A DNA stretch of 35,536 nucleotides, from contig JAESUH010000162.1 of the NCBI GenBank assembly GCA_016763155.1, positions 1 to 35,536 on the forward strand, read 5' to 3'. Position numbers and translations under genes: made by a program. Each line of letters begins with the position of its first letter. The first letter of the stretch is position 1. Origin of the DNA: Rhizobiaceae bacterium (GTDB lineage Bacteria > Pseudomonadota > Alphaproteobacteria > Rhizobiales > Rhizobiaceae). The notes beneath the pieces are model-generated. The model ran no database searches and was not told the DNA's origin. It worked only from the letters and a program-made list of their open reading frames with translations. Below are positions 16,443 to 26,800 of the stretch, one piece after another.

Positions 16443-19159
16443 GACTGCAAAGTTTGCGTTACGTTTTTTGAGCTGGAAAACTGTGTGTTAATGCTCAAAA
16501 TTTTCTGAATTTCCGTCCGACATGATCCGCAATTCGTGCCTGCTTTCAGGCAGCTTCCTATTGCATCTACTGTTGCGCTACCTTCTTGTGCCGCTTGGAC
16601 AATCTGATTTAATCCTACTGAAAAACATGAACAGATAATGGTGCCATGATCCGGCAAATTATTACCCGGACGGCCAGCCAATAGAGTTTGTTTTTGCAAC
16701 CTGTTCTTAAATTTGCTCTCTAATTGCTGTGCTACCCAATTGCGGGATATCTCTAATGGCGAGCCAGATAAAAATACGGCACATGAAAGTTCGCCATCCT
16801 CAAAAACTGCAATGCGTTCAGCTCCTGCTATTGAATCGACATAGTGAAGGCTTTGCCTTGTTGTGTTAGAACCAAGAATGTCAGAGACAAAGCTATCGAT
16901 TGAAACAATTGGGTCAACATTCGCAAACTCCACCCGCCAGCCGCCGCCGGTCTTGGCAAGCGCCCAATAATCTGCCGGAACCATTTTGGGTCTTTCTCTG
17001 GAAATTAAAAAGCCATATTGCGCAACAGCAAATTTTTCGACTGAAACGGGCGAATTTTTCGTTGCTGGTTGCCCCGAAATCGGATCAAGGTTTGCCTCTA
17101 TCAAACTATCAATTCTGGCTTTTGACGCGAATTGATCTGTCCAGTGAATGGGTGCAAAAACGTTGCCTTTTTCTACTTGAGAGGTCACGTTCGCCCGGAG
17201 CAGAACGTATCCAAATTGGCTTGAGACTTTAATCAAATCCCCATCTTCGACATTCAGGTCCGAAGCATTCACCGGATGAATTTCAAGGAATGGCTCGCTG
17301 GTATGTTGTGATAGTCTGGGTGATTTCCCCGACCGGGTCATTGTGTGCCAATGGTCGCGAATTCGTCCGGTATTCAGCATAAGCGGAAATCGTTTATCGA
17401 TTGCCTTTACATCCACCGGCGCGGCGCTGATGAAACGTGCACGACGGTCGGGTGTATAGAAATTTCCCCTCGCAAAAAAATGCGTTGTGGCTCTGGCTGA
17501 CTGTTTGGATTGCGGCCATTGAAATGGTTCTAGCTCATCGTAATCTGCTTTTGATATTGCCTCGTAATAGCCGATATCAAAATCGCGACATTGATTGTTT
17601 TCAAAGGCTGAAAGGGCCGCATGTTCTGCAAATATTTCCGATGGGTCATCATAAGAAAAGTTGCTTTTATACCCCATGCGTTTGGCGACTTCACACATTT
17701 GCCACCAATCGGGGCGCGCTTCGCCGGGTGCTTTCATGAAAGCCCGTTGTCGCGAGATACGGCGTTCTGAATTTGTCACAGAACCATTCTTTTCTCCCCA
17801 CCCAGTGGCGGGCAAAAGAACATTTGCATAAGCATTTGTATCTGTTTTGCTCAAAACATCCGAGACCACAACAAATGGGCAATCAGCCAGCGCTTTCGCC
17901 ACGTTATCCGCTTCAGGAAGACTGACGACCGGATTGGTTGACATGATCCAAATGGCTTTAATTCTACCATCTGCCACGGCCTTAAACATATCAACGGCCT
18001 TTAGACCCGACTGGTTGGCAATGGTTGGTGACTGCCAAAAGCGCTTTACAATATCTCGGTGCTTTTGGTTTTCGATATCCATGTGAGCCGCAAGCATATT
18101 TGCCAGTCCGCCCACTTCTCGTCCGCCCATCGCATTGGGTTGGCCGGTGATCGAAAAAGGCCCCATTCCAGGACGACCGATACGGCCCGTCGCCAAATGG
18201 CAATTGATGATTGCATTGGCTTTATCTGTGCCTGAAACCGACTGGTTCACCCCTTGGGAATATACCGTGACGACTTTCTCGTTTGTGGAGAACAATTGAT
18301 AAAATTGCTCGATTTCCTCCGCAGACAATCCAGTTTGGGCTTCAATTGTCTCCGGTAGAAACCGTTCCTGTGAAACAGCCAATACCTCGTCAAATCCATT
18401 GGTATAATTATCGATATAGTCCTGATCCAACGCGCCATTTTTGCTTAGATATTGGAGCAGTCCGGCAAAAAGAGCTACATCCCCATCGGGCTTAATCGGC
18501 AGGAACAAATCCGCAATCGCCGCAGTCATTGTCTTTCGCGGATCGATCACCACGATTTTCATTTCCGGCCGTTTTTCTTTTGCAGCTGCAATGCGCTGAT
18601 AAATTACAGGATGACACCAAACCAGATTTGACCCCACCAGAACGACGACATCGGCAAGTTCAAGATCTTCATAGGTCCCCGGCACCGTATCAGAACCAAA
18701 TGCTCGCTTGTGTGCCGCAACGGATGAAGACATGCAAAGGCGCGAATTGGTGTCGATGTTGGCCGAACCGATGAAGCCTTTCATCAGCTTGTTTGCAACG
18801 TAATAGTCCTCGGTCAGTATCTGGCCAGAGACATAAAAAGCAACGGAGTCTGGTCCATGCTCGGCGATTGTCTGCGAAAATTTTGAAGCGACGGTTTCCA
18901 ACGCTTCATTCCAACCGGTTTTTTGCCCTTCTATTTCAGGTGCAAGCAACCGCCCGTCCAAATCGATGGTTTCATGCAATGCAGAACCCTTCGAACAAAG
19001 TCGGCCAAAATTTGCAGGATGATCGGGATCGCCGCGTACAACCACCGTGCCATCATTATTGCGTTTGGCGATGATTCCACACCCCACCCCACAGTAAGGG
19101 CAAGTGGTTTTCACCTCTTCACCGGTCTTTGCAACAGTACCCATTTTTTGCAGTCTCAT
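16439..19159 (-). CDS. nasA: Assimilatory nitrate reductase catalytic subunit with C-terminal BFD domain
   Basis: A 906-residue cytoplasmic molybdoenzyme that reduces nitrate to nitrite. The N-terminal [4Fe-4S] ligands are C20, C23 and C27 (TCPYCGVGCG) with C55 in RLCSKGSA. The bis-MGD domains follow, with the dinucleotide-binding segment around NTGRIRDHWHTMTRSGKSPR. The C-terminal ~60 residues form a BFD-type [2Fe-2S] domain (IICSCFSVG, then SCLKAGTNCGSCR), typical of proteobacterial NasA. The ATG shares a base with the TAA of the nrtC/D-type gene (TAATG), so it is translationally coupled to the transporter. The gene for the nitrite reductase normally found nearby is absent from this window. 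Confidence 0.93.
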   Translation of the reverse strand: MRLQKMGTVAKTGEEVKTTCPYCGVGCGIIAKRNNDGTVVVRGDPDHPANFGRLCSKGSALHETIDLDGRLLAPEIEGQKTGWNEALETVASKFSQTIAEHGPDSVAFYVSGQILTEDYYVANKLMKGFIGSANIDTNSRLCMSSSVAAHKRAFGSDTVPGTYEDLELADVVVLVGSNLVWCHPVIYQRIAAAKEKRPEMKIVVIDPRKTMTAAIADLFLPIKPDGDVALFAGLLQYLSKNGALDQDYIDNYTNGFDEVLAVSQERFLPETIEAQTGLSAEEIEQFYQLFSTNEKVVTVYSQGVNQSVSGTDKANAIINCHLATGRIGRPGMGPFSITGQPNAMGGREVGGLANMLAAHMDIENQKHRDIVKRFWQSPTIANQSGLKAVDMFKAVADGRIKAIWIMSTNPVVSLPEADNVAKALADCPFVVVSDVLSKTDTNAYANVLLPATGWGEKNGSVTNSERRISRQRAFMKAPGEARPDWWQMCEVAKRMGYKSNFSYDDPSEIFAEHAALSAFENNQCRDFDIGYYEAISKADYDELEPFQWPQSKQSARATTHFFARGNFYTPDRRARFISAAPVDVKAIDKRFPLMLNTGRIRDHWHTMTRSGKSPRLSQHTSEPFLEIHPVNASDLNVEDGDLIKVSSQFGYVLLRANVTSQVEKGNVFAPIHWTDQFASKARIDSLIEANLDPISGQPATKNSPVSVEKFAVAQYGFLISRERPKMVPADYWALAKTGGGWRVEFANVDPIVSIDSFVSDILGSNTTRQSLHYVDSIAGAERIAVFEDGELSCAVFLSGSPLEISRNWVAQQLESKFKNRLQKQTLLAGRPGNNLPDHGTIICSCFSVGLNQIVQAAQEGSATVDAIGSCLKAGTNCGSCRTEIQKILSINTQFSSSKNVTQTLQS

Positions 19160-20904
19160 TAAGCAGCATCTTCTGCTGAATCTTGACGAGAAACACGGGT
19201 CGCACGTCGCTGTTTAATTTGCTCCAGCTGCTCTTCGCTCGGATCCGCACCGCCTTCATAGGCATCGAGGAATTCGAGTAATTCCTCGCGATAGGCATAA
19301 TAGTCTGGATGCTCTAACAACGCCTTGCGCGAACGCGGTCGGGGCAAATCAACTTTCATTATATTGCCAACCTTGGCACTGGGGCCGTTCGACATCATCA
19401 CCACACGGTCAGCCAGCAAAATCGCTTCATCCACATCATGGGTCACGCAGATGGCCGTGACCTTTGTCTGCTTCCAGACCTTCATCAGCACATCCTGCAA
19501 TTCCCAGCGCGTGAGACTGTCGAGCATGCCGAAGGGTTCATCCAGCAACAGCAATTTCGGTGAAAGCGCGAAGGCTCGTGCGATGCCAACCCTTTGGCGC
19601 ATGCCGTTGGACATATCAGCTGCAGAGCGATGAAAATCATCTCCCAATCCGACGATCGATAAATAATATTCGCCGACGTCACGACGTTCAGCTTTGCTGG
19701 CTTTGGGGTAAACCTGATTTACGCCGAGCATCACATTTTCATAAGCACTCATCCATGGCATTAAATTTGGCGCCTGAAAAACAACCGCGCGATCTGGCCC
19801 TGCGTGCTGCAAATGGGCACCATCCAAAATCACGCCCCCTTCTGTGGCTTCCAACAAACCAGCAGCCATGGATAAAACAGTCGATTTCCCACAACCGGAA
19901 TGGCCAATCAGGGTTATGAATTCGCCCTTGTTCATTTTCAGATCAAAATCATCCACAACCGTCAGTGGACCCTTGGGCGTTGGGAACACTTTTTTGATTT
20001 TACTGAATTCCAGGTAGCGGTGATCCCGATTGGATTTTGACGCATTCACATAGGCGCCCGGCAATCTAGCGGTTCGGGTTATCGGCACCACATTTGGTGC
20101 CTGCGAAGTAACATTCACCACCTTGGTGCGTTTTTCTCCTTCGGCCATCAGACAATCGGTAATTTCACCGCGCAATTTGATATACGCTTTGTCGCTGTTC
20201 ATGGCGGTTCTATCTCTGGGGCGAGGAATATCTACCTTGAATTCTTCGCCAAAGGTAGCGCCCGGGCCAGTGGTTAGCGTGATGACCCGGTCAGCAAGAA
20301 AAATTGCTTCATCAACATCATTGGTAATCAGGATGATGGTTTTCTTTTCTTGTTTGTGAATTTTGGCAAATTCATCCTGCAAGTTTGCTCTGGTGAGAGC
20401 ATCAAGTGCCGACAATGGCTCATCCAGCAATAATATCTCTGGCTGGATCGCCAGCGCTCGCGCAATCGCAACACGCTGGCGCATTCCCCCAGATAATTCA
20501 GCGGGCTTGCGGTCGCTCGCATGGTCAAGGCCAACCATTTCAACATATTTTTGAACGATTTCCCGGCGTTCTTTTTTGCGTTTCTTGGCAAATACCTGAT
20601 CAACCGCAAGGGCCACATTTGCCTCAACACTCAACCATGGCATGAGAGAATAATTTTGAAACACCACGCCACGTTCCGGGCCGGGGCCGCTAATTTCCTT
20701 ACCCCTATAAATCACACCACCCTCATCAGGTTTGATGAGGCCGGCAAGAGTGGAAATCAACGTGGTTTTACCGGAGCCGGAAAAGCCCAGAATGGCAATG
20801 AACTCACCTTCTTCCACATCCAGAAAAAGATTATCGAGTACATCAATTCGCGATTCACCCTCACCAAAATGTTTTGACAGACCGGAGACTTTTAATATCG
20901 ACAT
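19159..20904 (-). CDS. nrtC: Nitrate ABC transporter ATPase, fused tandem NrtC/NrtD type
   Basis: 581 residues containing two complete ABC ATPase domains. The first (about 1-255) has Walker A GFSGSGKTT (residues 40-48), signature LSGGMRQR and Walker B ILLLDEPLSALD. The second (about 295-545) has GHSGCGKST, a slightly altered signature MSNGMRQR and LLLLDEPFGMLD. Cyanobacterial NrtC and NrtD are separate, with NrtC carrying a binding-protein-like tail; here two ATPases are fused and that tail is missing. It drives nitrate (or related anion) uptake with the NrtB-like permease whose gene ends 10 bases upstream. The symbol is approximate because the fusion has no exact counterpart name. Confidence 0.85.
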   Translation of the reverse strand: MSILKVSGLSKHFGEGESRIDVLDNLFLDVEEGEFIAILGFSGSGKTTLISTLAGLIKPDEGGVIYRGKEISGPGPERGVVFQNYSLMPWLSVEANVALAVDQVFAKKRKKERREIVQKYVEMVGLDHASDRKPAELSGGMRQRVAIARALAIQPEILLLDEPLSALDALTRANLQDEFAKIHKQEKKTIILITNDVDEAIFLADRVITLTTGPGATFGEEFKVDIPRPRDRTAMNSDKAYIKLRGEITDCLMAEGEKRTKVVNVTSQAPNVVPITRTARLPGAYVNASKSNRDHRYLEFSKIKKVFPTPKGPLTVVDDFDLKMNKGEFITLIGHSGCGKSTVLSMAAGLLEATEGGVILDGAHLQHAGPDRAVVFQAPNLMPWMSAYENVMLGVNQVYPKASKAERRDVGEYYLSIVGLGDDFHRSAADMSNGMRQRVGIARAFALSPKLLLLDEPFGMLDSLTRWELQDVLMKVWKQTKVTAICVTHDVDEAILLADRVVMMSNGPSAKVGNIMKVDLPRPRSRKALLEHPDYYAYREELLEFLDAYEGGADPSEEQLEQIKQRRATRVSRQDSAEDAA

Positions 20905-20913
20905 TACAGTTTC

Positions 20914-21990
20914 CTATCGGCTGCTTGAATAGGTGAAGGCCTGTTGTAGTGCGAACATGACGCGATCGAGCAGAAAGCCGATAATGCCAATGGTCAAAAC
21001 TGCAACAATGATTTTCGCCAGAGATTGAGATGAGCCGTTCTGGAATTCGTCCCATACAAATTTCCCAAGACCAGGATTTTGCGCCAGCATTTCTGCAGCA
21101 ATTAGCACCATCCAGCCAACACCCAATGACAGGCGCAGGCCCGTAAAGATGAACGGGAGCGACGATGGCAAAACTAGTTTCGTCACGGTTTGCATCGTGG
21201 GCAAGCGCAGCACTCTGGTAACATTCATCAACCCCTCATCAATAGAGGCCACCCCCAAGGCGGTGTTGATGAGAGTTGGCCAAAGGGAACAAAGGGTCAC
21301 AGTGACCGCAGACACCACCATGGATTTAGGTAGCCAGTCACTGGTATCCACATATACAGCTGACACTATCATGGTGACAATCGGCAACCACGCCAGTGGT
21401 GAAACCGGCTTAAATATCTGTATGAGGGGATTGATTGCACCTGCCACAGACTTCGAAAGACCGGAGGCAATTCCAAGCGGAATTGCGATAGCAGAGGCGA
21501 TCAAGAACCCCACGCATACGGTTATCAGTGATGTCAATATCTGGTCGAAATAGGTAGCCTTGCCCGTGAAGAGACGATGCTTGACCTTGTCTTCTTTGCC
21601 AGCTGCAACCAGCTTGGCATTGCGCACATCTTGTCTAGCGTAAAAGGCTGCTTCTTTTTCACGAGTGCGAACATGGTCATCCCAAAGATTGCCCGCCTGC
21701 TCCCAAACCTGCATCGGCCCTGGAATTGTGCCGAGGGACGTTTGAACCTTAGGTGCCATAACACCCCAGGCTCCCAGAAATATGAGAATACCAATCAGTG
21801 GAATAAGCAATGTATGACGCAATTCCACCAATTGGTTTTTGATATTATGCCCAATTGCAATTTTGAACAAAGGTGCCAACCACGCCAACCCCAATGCTCC
21901 AAACCAACCTTCTGTCTTGTTGATTATAGCGAGCAATTTTTCGCGTGTTTGCACACTTGCGGGCTCAATTTTTTGGGCGATTTCAGTCAC
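20914..21990 (-). CDS. nrtB: Nitrate ABC transporter permease
   Basis: 358 residues from a GTG at 21990, preferred because AAAGGA lies just upstream and the alternative at 22047 would overlap nrtA and lacks a good site. After an amphipathic N-terminus and a first helix, a charged loop of about 60 residues (DDHVRTREKEAAFYARQD) precedes the transport core, as in proteobacterial NrtB. The permease loop is seen around GVASIDEGLMNVTRVLRLP with VLPSSLPFIFTGLRL, and the sequence ends LLDRVMFALQQAFTYSSSR. It forms the inner-membrane channel for nitrate uptake. Confidence 0.88.
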   Translation of the reverse strand: MTEIAQKIEPASVQTREKLLAIINKTEGWFGALGLAWLAPLFKIAIGHNIKNQLVELRHTLLIPLIGILIFLGAWGVMAPKVQTSLGTIPGPMQVWEQAGNLWDDHVRTREKEAAFYARQDVRNAKLVAAGKEDKVKHRLFTGKATYFDQILTSLITVCVGFLIASAIAIPLGIASGLSKSVAGAINPLIQIFKPVSPLAWLPIVTMIVSAVYVDTSDWLPKSMVVSAVTVTLCSLWPTLINTALGVASIDEGLMNVTRVLRLPTMQTVTKLVLPSSLPFIFTGLRLSLGVGWMVLIAAEMLAQNPGLGKFVWDEFQNGSSQSLAKIIVAVLTIGIIGFLLDRVMFALQQAFTYSSSR

Positions 21991-22036
21991 AGTATTTCCT
22001 TTGAATGCAATTGGGGTTGGGAAGTTGGGTGATTGG

Positions 22037-23458
22037 CTACCCGCCAATCACCTCGTCGCCCTCAACTTTTTGTCCGGATTTAAGCCCGATGGTCAAAGCA
22101 TCGATATAGGCGTTGGGTTTGCGCCCATCATATTCAATGCCGTCGATAAATGCGGAAGTAGGTGCCTTGTAACCATCCGTACCTTCAGGAATTTCCGCAG
22201 CCGTCACATGCCCCTCTTCGATAAGCATTTTTGCAGCTTTCATATATGTCTGAGGCAGATAGACCGACTTGGCGGTTTCAACATACCAGGCATCATCCTT
22301 GTGCTCGGAAATTTGCCCCCAACGACGCATCTGCGTCAGATACCAAATGGCATCGGAGTAATAAGGATAGGTGGCAAAATACCGGTAGAATACGTTGAAA
22401 TCCGGGACCTCGCGCTTGTCGCCTTTTTCGTATTCAAAAGTACCTGTCATAGAGGCTGCGATCACTTCTGCATCCGCTCCCACATATTCAGGACGTGAGA
22501 GAATTTCCACTGCTTCCATCCGGTTGGCATTGTTGTTTTCATCCAGCCATTTCGCGGCACGGATCAGTGCTTTTGTAAGGGCTATAGTCGTTTTTGGATT
22601 TTTTTCGGTGAAGGCTTTTGTAAGACCAAAAACTTTCTCCGGGTTGTTCTTCCATATCTCGTAATCGGTGATGACGGGAACGCCGATACCACGGAATACT
22701 GCCACCTGGTTCCACGGTTCACCTACGCAATATCCAGCAATTGTACCCGCTTCCATGGTGGAAGGCATTTGCGGTGGTGGCGTAACGCTGAGTTGTGCTT
22801 CAGCCAAGATGTGGCCGGAATTATCAGTTGGCGAATAAAACCCGGGATGTATGCCGCCAGATGCAAGCCAATAGCGTAGCTCGTAATTGTGAGTAGATAC
22901 TGGGAAGACCATCCCCATTTTGAAAAACTTACCCTTTTCCCGAAGGCCTTCAATCACTGGTCGCAGCGCATCAGCTTTGATTGGATGTACTGGTTTCCCG
23001 TCTTTATGGGGAATCTGAGTCTTCATTATTGCCCAGGTTTCATTGGACACCGTGATGCCATTACCATTCAAATCCATGGAAAATGGCGTCACAATATGCG
23101 CCTTTGTTCCATAGCCGATGGTTGCAGCCAATGGTTGGCCAGCCAGCATATGAGCGCCGTCAAGCTCCCCGGTTATTACCCGATCAAGCAGAACCTTCCA
23201 GTTTGCCTGCGCCTCAAGCGTGACAAACAGGCCCTCATCCTCGAAATATCCTTTTTCATAGGCGATCGCCAGGGGGGCCATATCTGTGAGTTTAATAAAC
23301 CCGAACTTCAATTCGTCCTTTTCCACATCAAGCATATCAGCCTGAGCAATGTTAAAAGTGACAACTACGCCAACTATGGAAAGGGCCGCGAGCCTAAATA
23401 GGTTGGCGAACAAGAGTTTCGGTTGTTTTGCAATTGAGTTTCTTAAAAAAATCGACAT
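22037..23458 (-). CDS. nrtA: Nitrate ABC transporter substrate-binding protein
   Basis: 473 residues from the ATG at 23458, chosen among several in-frame starts because AAGGA lies 4-5 bases upstream and a signal peptide follows directly (ending NIAQAD). The mature protein fits NrtA/CmpA-type anion-binding proteins: [20 protein letters not shown] near the start, then [20 protein letters not shown] and [12 protein letters not shown]. It delivers nitrate to NrtB and the fused ATPase. The order nrtA-nrtB-nrtC/D-nasA is one operon on the minus strand. Bicarbonate or nitrite binding cannot be excluded by eye, but nasA downstream favours nitrate. Confidence 0.9.
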   Translation of the reverse strand: MSIFLRNSIAKQPKLLFANLFRLAALSIVGVVVTFNIAQADMLDVEKDELKFGFIKLTDMAPLAIAYEKGYFEDEGLFVTLEAQANWKVLLDRVITGELDGAHMLAGQPLAATIGYGTKAHIVTPFSMDLNGNGITVSNETWAIMKTQIPHKDGKPVHPIKADALRPVIEGLREKGKFFKMGMVFPVSTHNYELRYWLASGGIHPGFYSPTDNSGHILAEAQLSVTPPPQMPSTMEAGTIAGYCVGEPWNQVAVFRGIGVPVITDYEIWKNNPEKVFGLTKAFTEKNPKTTIALTKALIRAAKWLDENNNANRMEAVEILSRPEYVGADAEVIAASMTGTFEYEKGDKREVPDFNVFYRYFATYPYYSDAIWYLTQMRRWGQISEHKDDAWYVETAKSVYLPQTYMKAAKMLIEEGHVTAAEIPEGTDGYKAPTSAFIDGIEYDGRKPNAYIDALTIGLKSGQKVEGDEVIGG

Positions 23459-23557
23459 AGCATCCTTCATTGTTGCTAATTTCATAAAATTTATTGCGAC
23501 GCACAAATTTTATAAACAATGCAGGTGATGCTGTCTTCTGCCAAAAATACCATAAGG

Positions 23558-23576
23558 TGTTGCAAAAAACGCAACA
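23558..23576 (-). promoter_or_regulatory. Small hairpin in the nrtA 5' leader
   Basis: TGTTGC (23558-23563), a seven-base loop and GCAACA (23571-23576) give a 6-bp stem about 100 bases before the nrtA start. Nitrate assimilation operons are often controlled by leader RNA (NasT/NasR antitermination), so a role is possible. The loop does not show the A-and-G pattern of ANTAR-bound hairpins, so this is weak. Confidence 0.25.
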
Positions 23577-23773
23577 GGCTAGTTTTGCTAGGTTTTGGGC
23601 CGGAGCTCATCAACAGAGGGTAGAGATAACAAACGGGAAAATTTGTTTTGGATATCTATTGTTGAAAGGATAGCGGGTTTTAGTCTGCGGAGTGCGTGGG
23701 ACATTTCATGTGAATACCAAGCGATCTCAACCCACTCATCAGACCCTGATCAATCGAGCATGCAAACGGCTAG

Positions 23774-23806
23774 GCACTTATTGCGAATAACCATCGCAAT
23801 AAGTGC
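23774..23806. repeat. Perfect 12-bp inverted repeat between the RTX protease and nrtA
   Basis: GCACTTATTGCG and CGCAATAAGTGC are exact complements separated by nine bases. The structure starts 18 bases after the stop of the minus-strand protease gene, as expected of a transcription end. No T-run follows on either strand, so it may be a processing or stability hairpin or a protein-binding site. The rest of the 365-base gap to nrtA shows only the small leader hairpin and no convincing ORF. Confidence 0.6.
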
Positions 23807-23823
23807 TCAAAGACCGCCCGGTT

Positions 23824-26800
23824 TTAGACAAATAAGAAATCTGAACTATCGAGTTGCGTGGCAAAATCAAATTGTTCAAGTTCGAGAGTCGAGCCGGAAC
23901 CAAGATCTATGATAACATTGCCCCCTACCTGAGTTGCCGCTGCCAATACATCAGAAAAGCTATTTATAGATGTGACATTGGCTAAATCAATATGATCGAT
24001 GCTGTCTTCGAAATCATGAATGATGTCATTTCCAGTATTGTCTGAAAATACAAATACATCCGCACCAACACCGCCATACATATAATCATCGCCAACACCT
24101 CCGATTAAGGTATCTGCACCGCCATATCCAAACAGCCCATCACTACCGGCACCTCCATCAATAATGTTGTTAGAAGCATTACCCCAGATGGTATCATTAC
24201 CAGAGCCAAATTCGGCATGTTCGAAGTCACCCTGAGCAAGGGCATATTGCATGTCTGCGCCACCCGTATAAACAACTGTGTCGATACCAGCATTGCCTGC
24301 ATACCAGCTGTCAAATTCATCTATGACGATGCGGTCATCGCCATCGCCTCCCTGGAGACTGTCTGAACCGGCGCCACCAACAAGAACATCATTGCCGCCA
24401 TACCCCAACAGTTCATCATCACCGGCACCACCATTAATGTTATTGACGCCGGAAGTGCCCCAGATGGTATCGTTGCCGGACCCAAATTCCGCATGTTCAA
24501 AGTCGCCCTGAGCAAGAGCGTATTGTATGTCTGCGCCGCCCAGGTAAACAACGGTGTCGATACCAGCACCGCCTGAATACCAGCTATCAAATTCATCTAT
24601 GACGATGCGGTCATCACCGTCGCCACCCTGGAGACTGTCTGAACCGGCACCACCAACTAGGATATCATTGCCAGCATACCCAAACAGACTATCATCACCG
24701 GCACCACCATTGATACTATTGACGCCTGATGTACCCCAGATGGTATCGTTGCCAAAACCAAACTCAGCATGTTCGAAGTCGCCCTGAGCAAGAGCATATT
24801 GTATGCCTGCGCCTCCCAGGTAAACAACTGTGTCGATACCAGCACCGCCTGCATACCAGCTGTCAAACTCATCTATTACGATGCGGTCATCGCCGTCCCC
24901 ACCCTGGAGACTGTCTGAACCGGCTCCACCAACTAGGATGTCGTTGCCGCCATACCCGAACAGAAAATCATCACCACCACCACCGCTAATGGTGTTATCG
25001 GCACTTCCACCCCAAATAGTGTCATTGCCTAAACCTAAGTAGGCATTCTCAAATTCACCTTGGGCAAGGGCATACTGGATATCCGCCGTTCCGAGATATT
25101 CAACCGTATCAACCCCGGCATCACCGGAATACCAGGTGTCAAACTCGTCTATAATTATCCAGTCGTTGCCGTCGCCACCCTGTAATGAATCCGCACCGCC
25201 ACCGCCAATGATAACATCACTGCCTGCGCCACCCTGAAGCACATCATCTCCTTGAAAACCTTCAATGAGATCACCATCAGGCGTACCGAACAAAGTATCG
25301 GAGTTTTCAGTACCTGCAATAACATTCGACACCAAATCTGGCGAATGAGTTCCACTAAGATCATTTGAATCACTATCAGGTGTATGCGGCGTTGCAGTTG
25401 AGCCGGCAGAAAGATCAGTCGGGATATTAATATATTCACCATTGTTCCAATACTGGTTTGCTGAACCATAATTGGTATTTAGAGTTATTCCACCATCACC
25501 ATTCTCAAAATCTTTAATAACTATCCACTCTATATCTCGAGGATTATTCGCTAAACTACCCTCTTGGTATATCCTGATCACCAAATCATCTTCTGTGAGA
25601 GAGATCCCATCGAAATAGTCTGTTCCGGAAACAGCGTTGTAAAAATTTGTAGTGTTTGCATACATGTATTGAGCATGAAGTGGAAAATTCATCTCATGGA
25701 ACGGCCCATATTCTCCGCCCGAGTCATCTACCCGTTGATGCCATTCATTGAACATAGATAGATGGCTACTGAGGTAAGGGTCACTAGTGCTATTAGTATT
25801 ATCCCACCATATTGGGGCGTGCCAAACATTCACTCCTGACTCATAGCCACCGCCTAGTTGAAACGCTAAATTCGTTGCAACTTCTGACGATAGCCCAGTT
25901 GCCAGAGAAACTCCCCCATACCCTCTAACGCCAACGCTCCACTCTGACCATGCTTGGTTAGCAAGCTGCAGGTCTATATTGCTGACATGATACGCTATCA
26001 CATCATTGCTGTCAGCATTATAGATTATCTCTACGCCACCCTCATCTGGGTCAATAATGAAATAATCCTTCCCAGCCCCCCCATAATACTGATCATTGCC
26101 ATCACCACCAACCAGATAGGATGTTCCGGCTTCTCCGCCATATAGCTCATCATTTCCGGCTCCACCTCGAAGAATATCTACAGCGCTACTCGTGTTGTTT
26201 TGGTCTTCCAGATTGTATTTACCGGGCGTTGACAAAAAATCAGCATCAGCAGAATCAAGTGCAAGCTTTTCATCTGCGTAAATGTGGTCGTCTCCAATAC
26301 CACCCTCCAACAAATTACTAAGGCTGTTTCCAACTATAATATCATCAAAATCAGAACCCTTCGCGTTCTCAATTTCAGTTCCAAAAGTGATGGACACATT
26401 GTCGTATCCACTAACGGCGTTCGTGATTGTGCTGAAGTATCCCTGACGTAGATCTATTGTTGCCGATCGGCTACCACCTTCCGCACTCAACGTATCGTTA
26501 CCGCCCGCATCCCAAATACTCGTAAGAACAGGCGATAGCGTATTTAAACCGTAGGTGTCAGGACCAGTATTTGTAGTGGTGTTAACACCATACATGTGCT
26601 GAAGCACCGCCACATCGTAAAGCTGATAACCGTCTGCAGTCCACGAATCTGGATGCGACTTGTATGAAGCTACGGTGTATTTTTCAGTTGGATCCACATT
26701 AAAAAACGGACCAGGATCACTTGCAAGTTGCGAAACTGGATGCTTCACACCGAGTGAATGTAAAATTTCATGAAACAGCACATCTCGTGCATCACTCGAA

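Noticed and set aside
23520-23580. A possible sigma-54 promoter upstream of nrtA (TGGCAG and TTGCAA elements on the minus strand)
   Set aside because: The GG-to-GC spacing does not fit the -24/-12 consensus in either candidate.
24278-25042. Three regularly spaced plus-strand open frames within the RTX repeats
   Set aside because: They are the same antisense shadow of the 276-bp repeat in each copy; the periodicity comes from the protease gene.
24078-25182. Repeats as a possible CRISPR array
   Set aside because: The unit is 276 bases, has no short repeat/spacer alternation, and is in frame in a coding gene.
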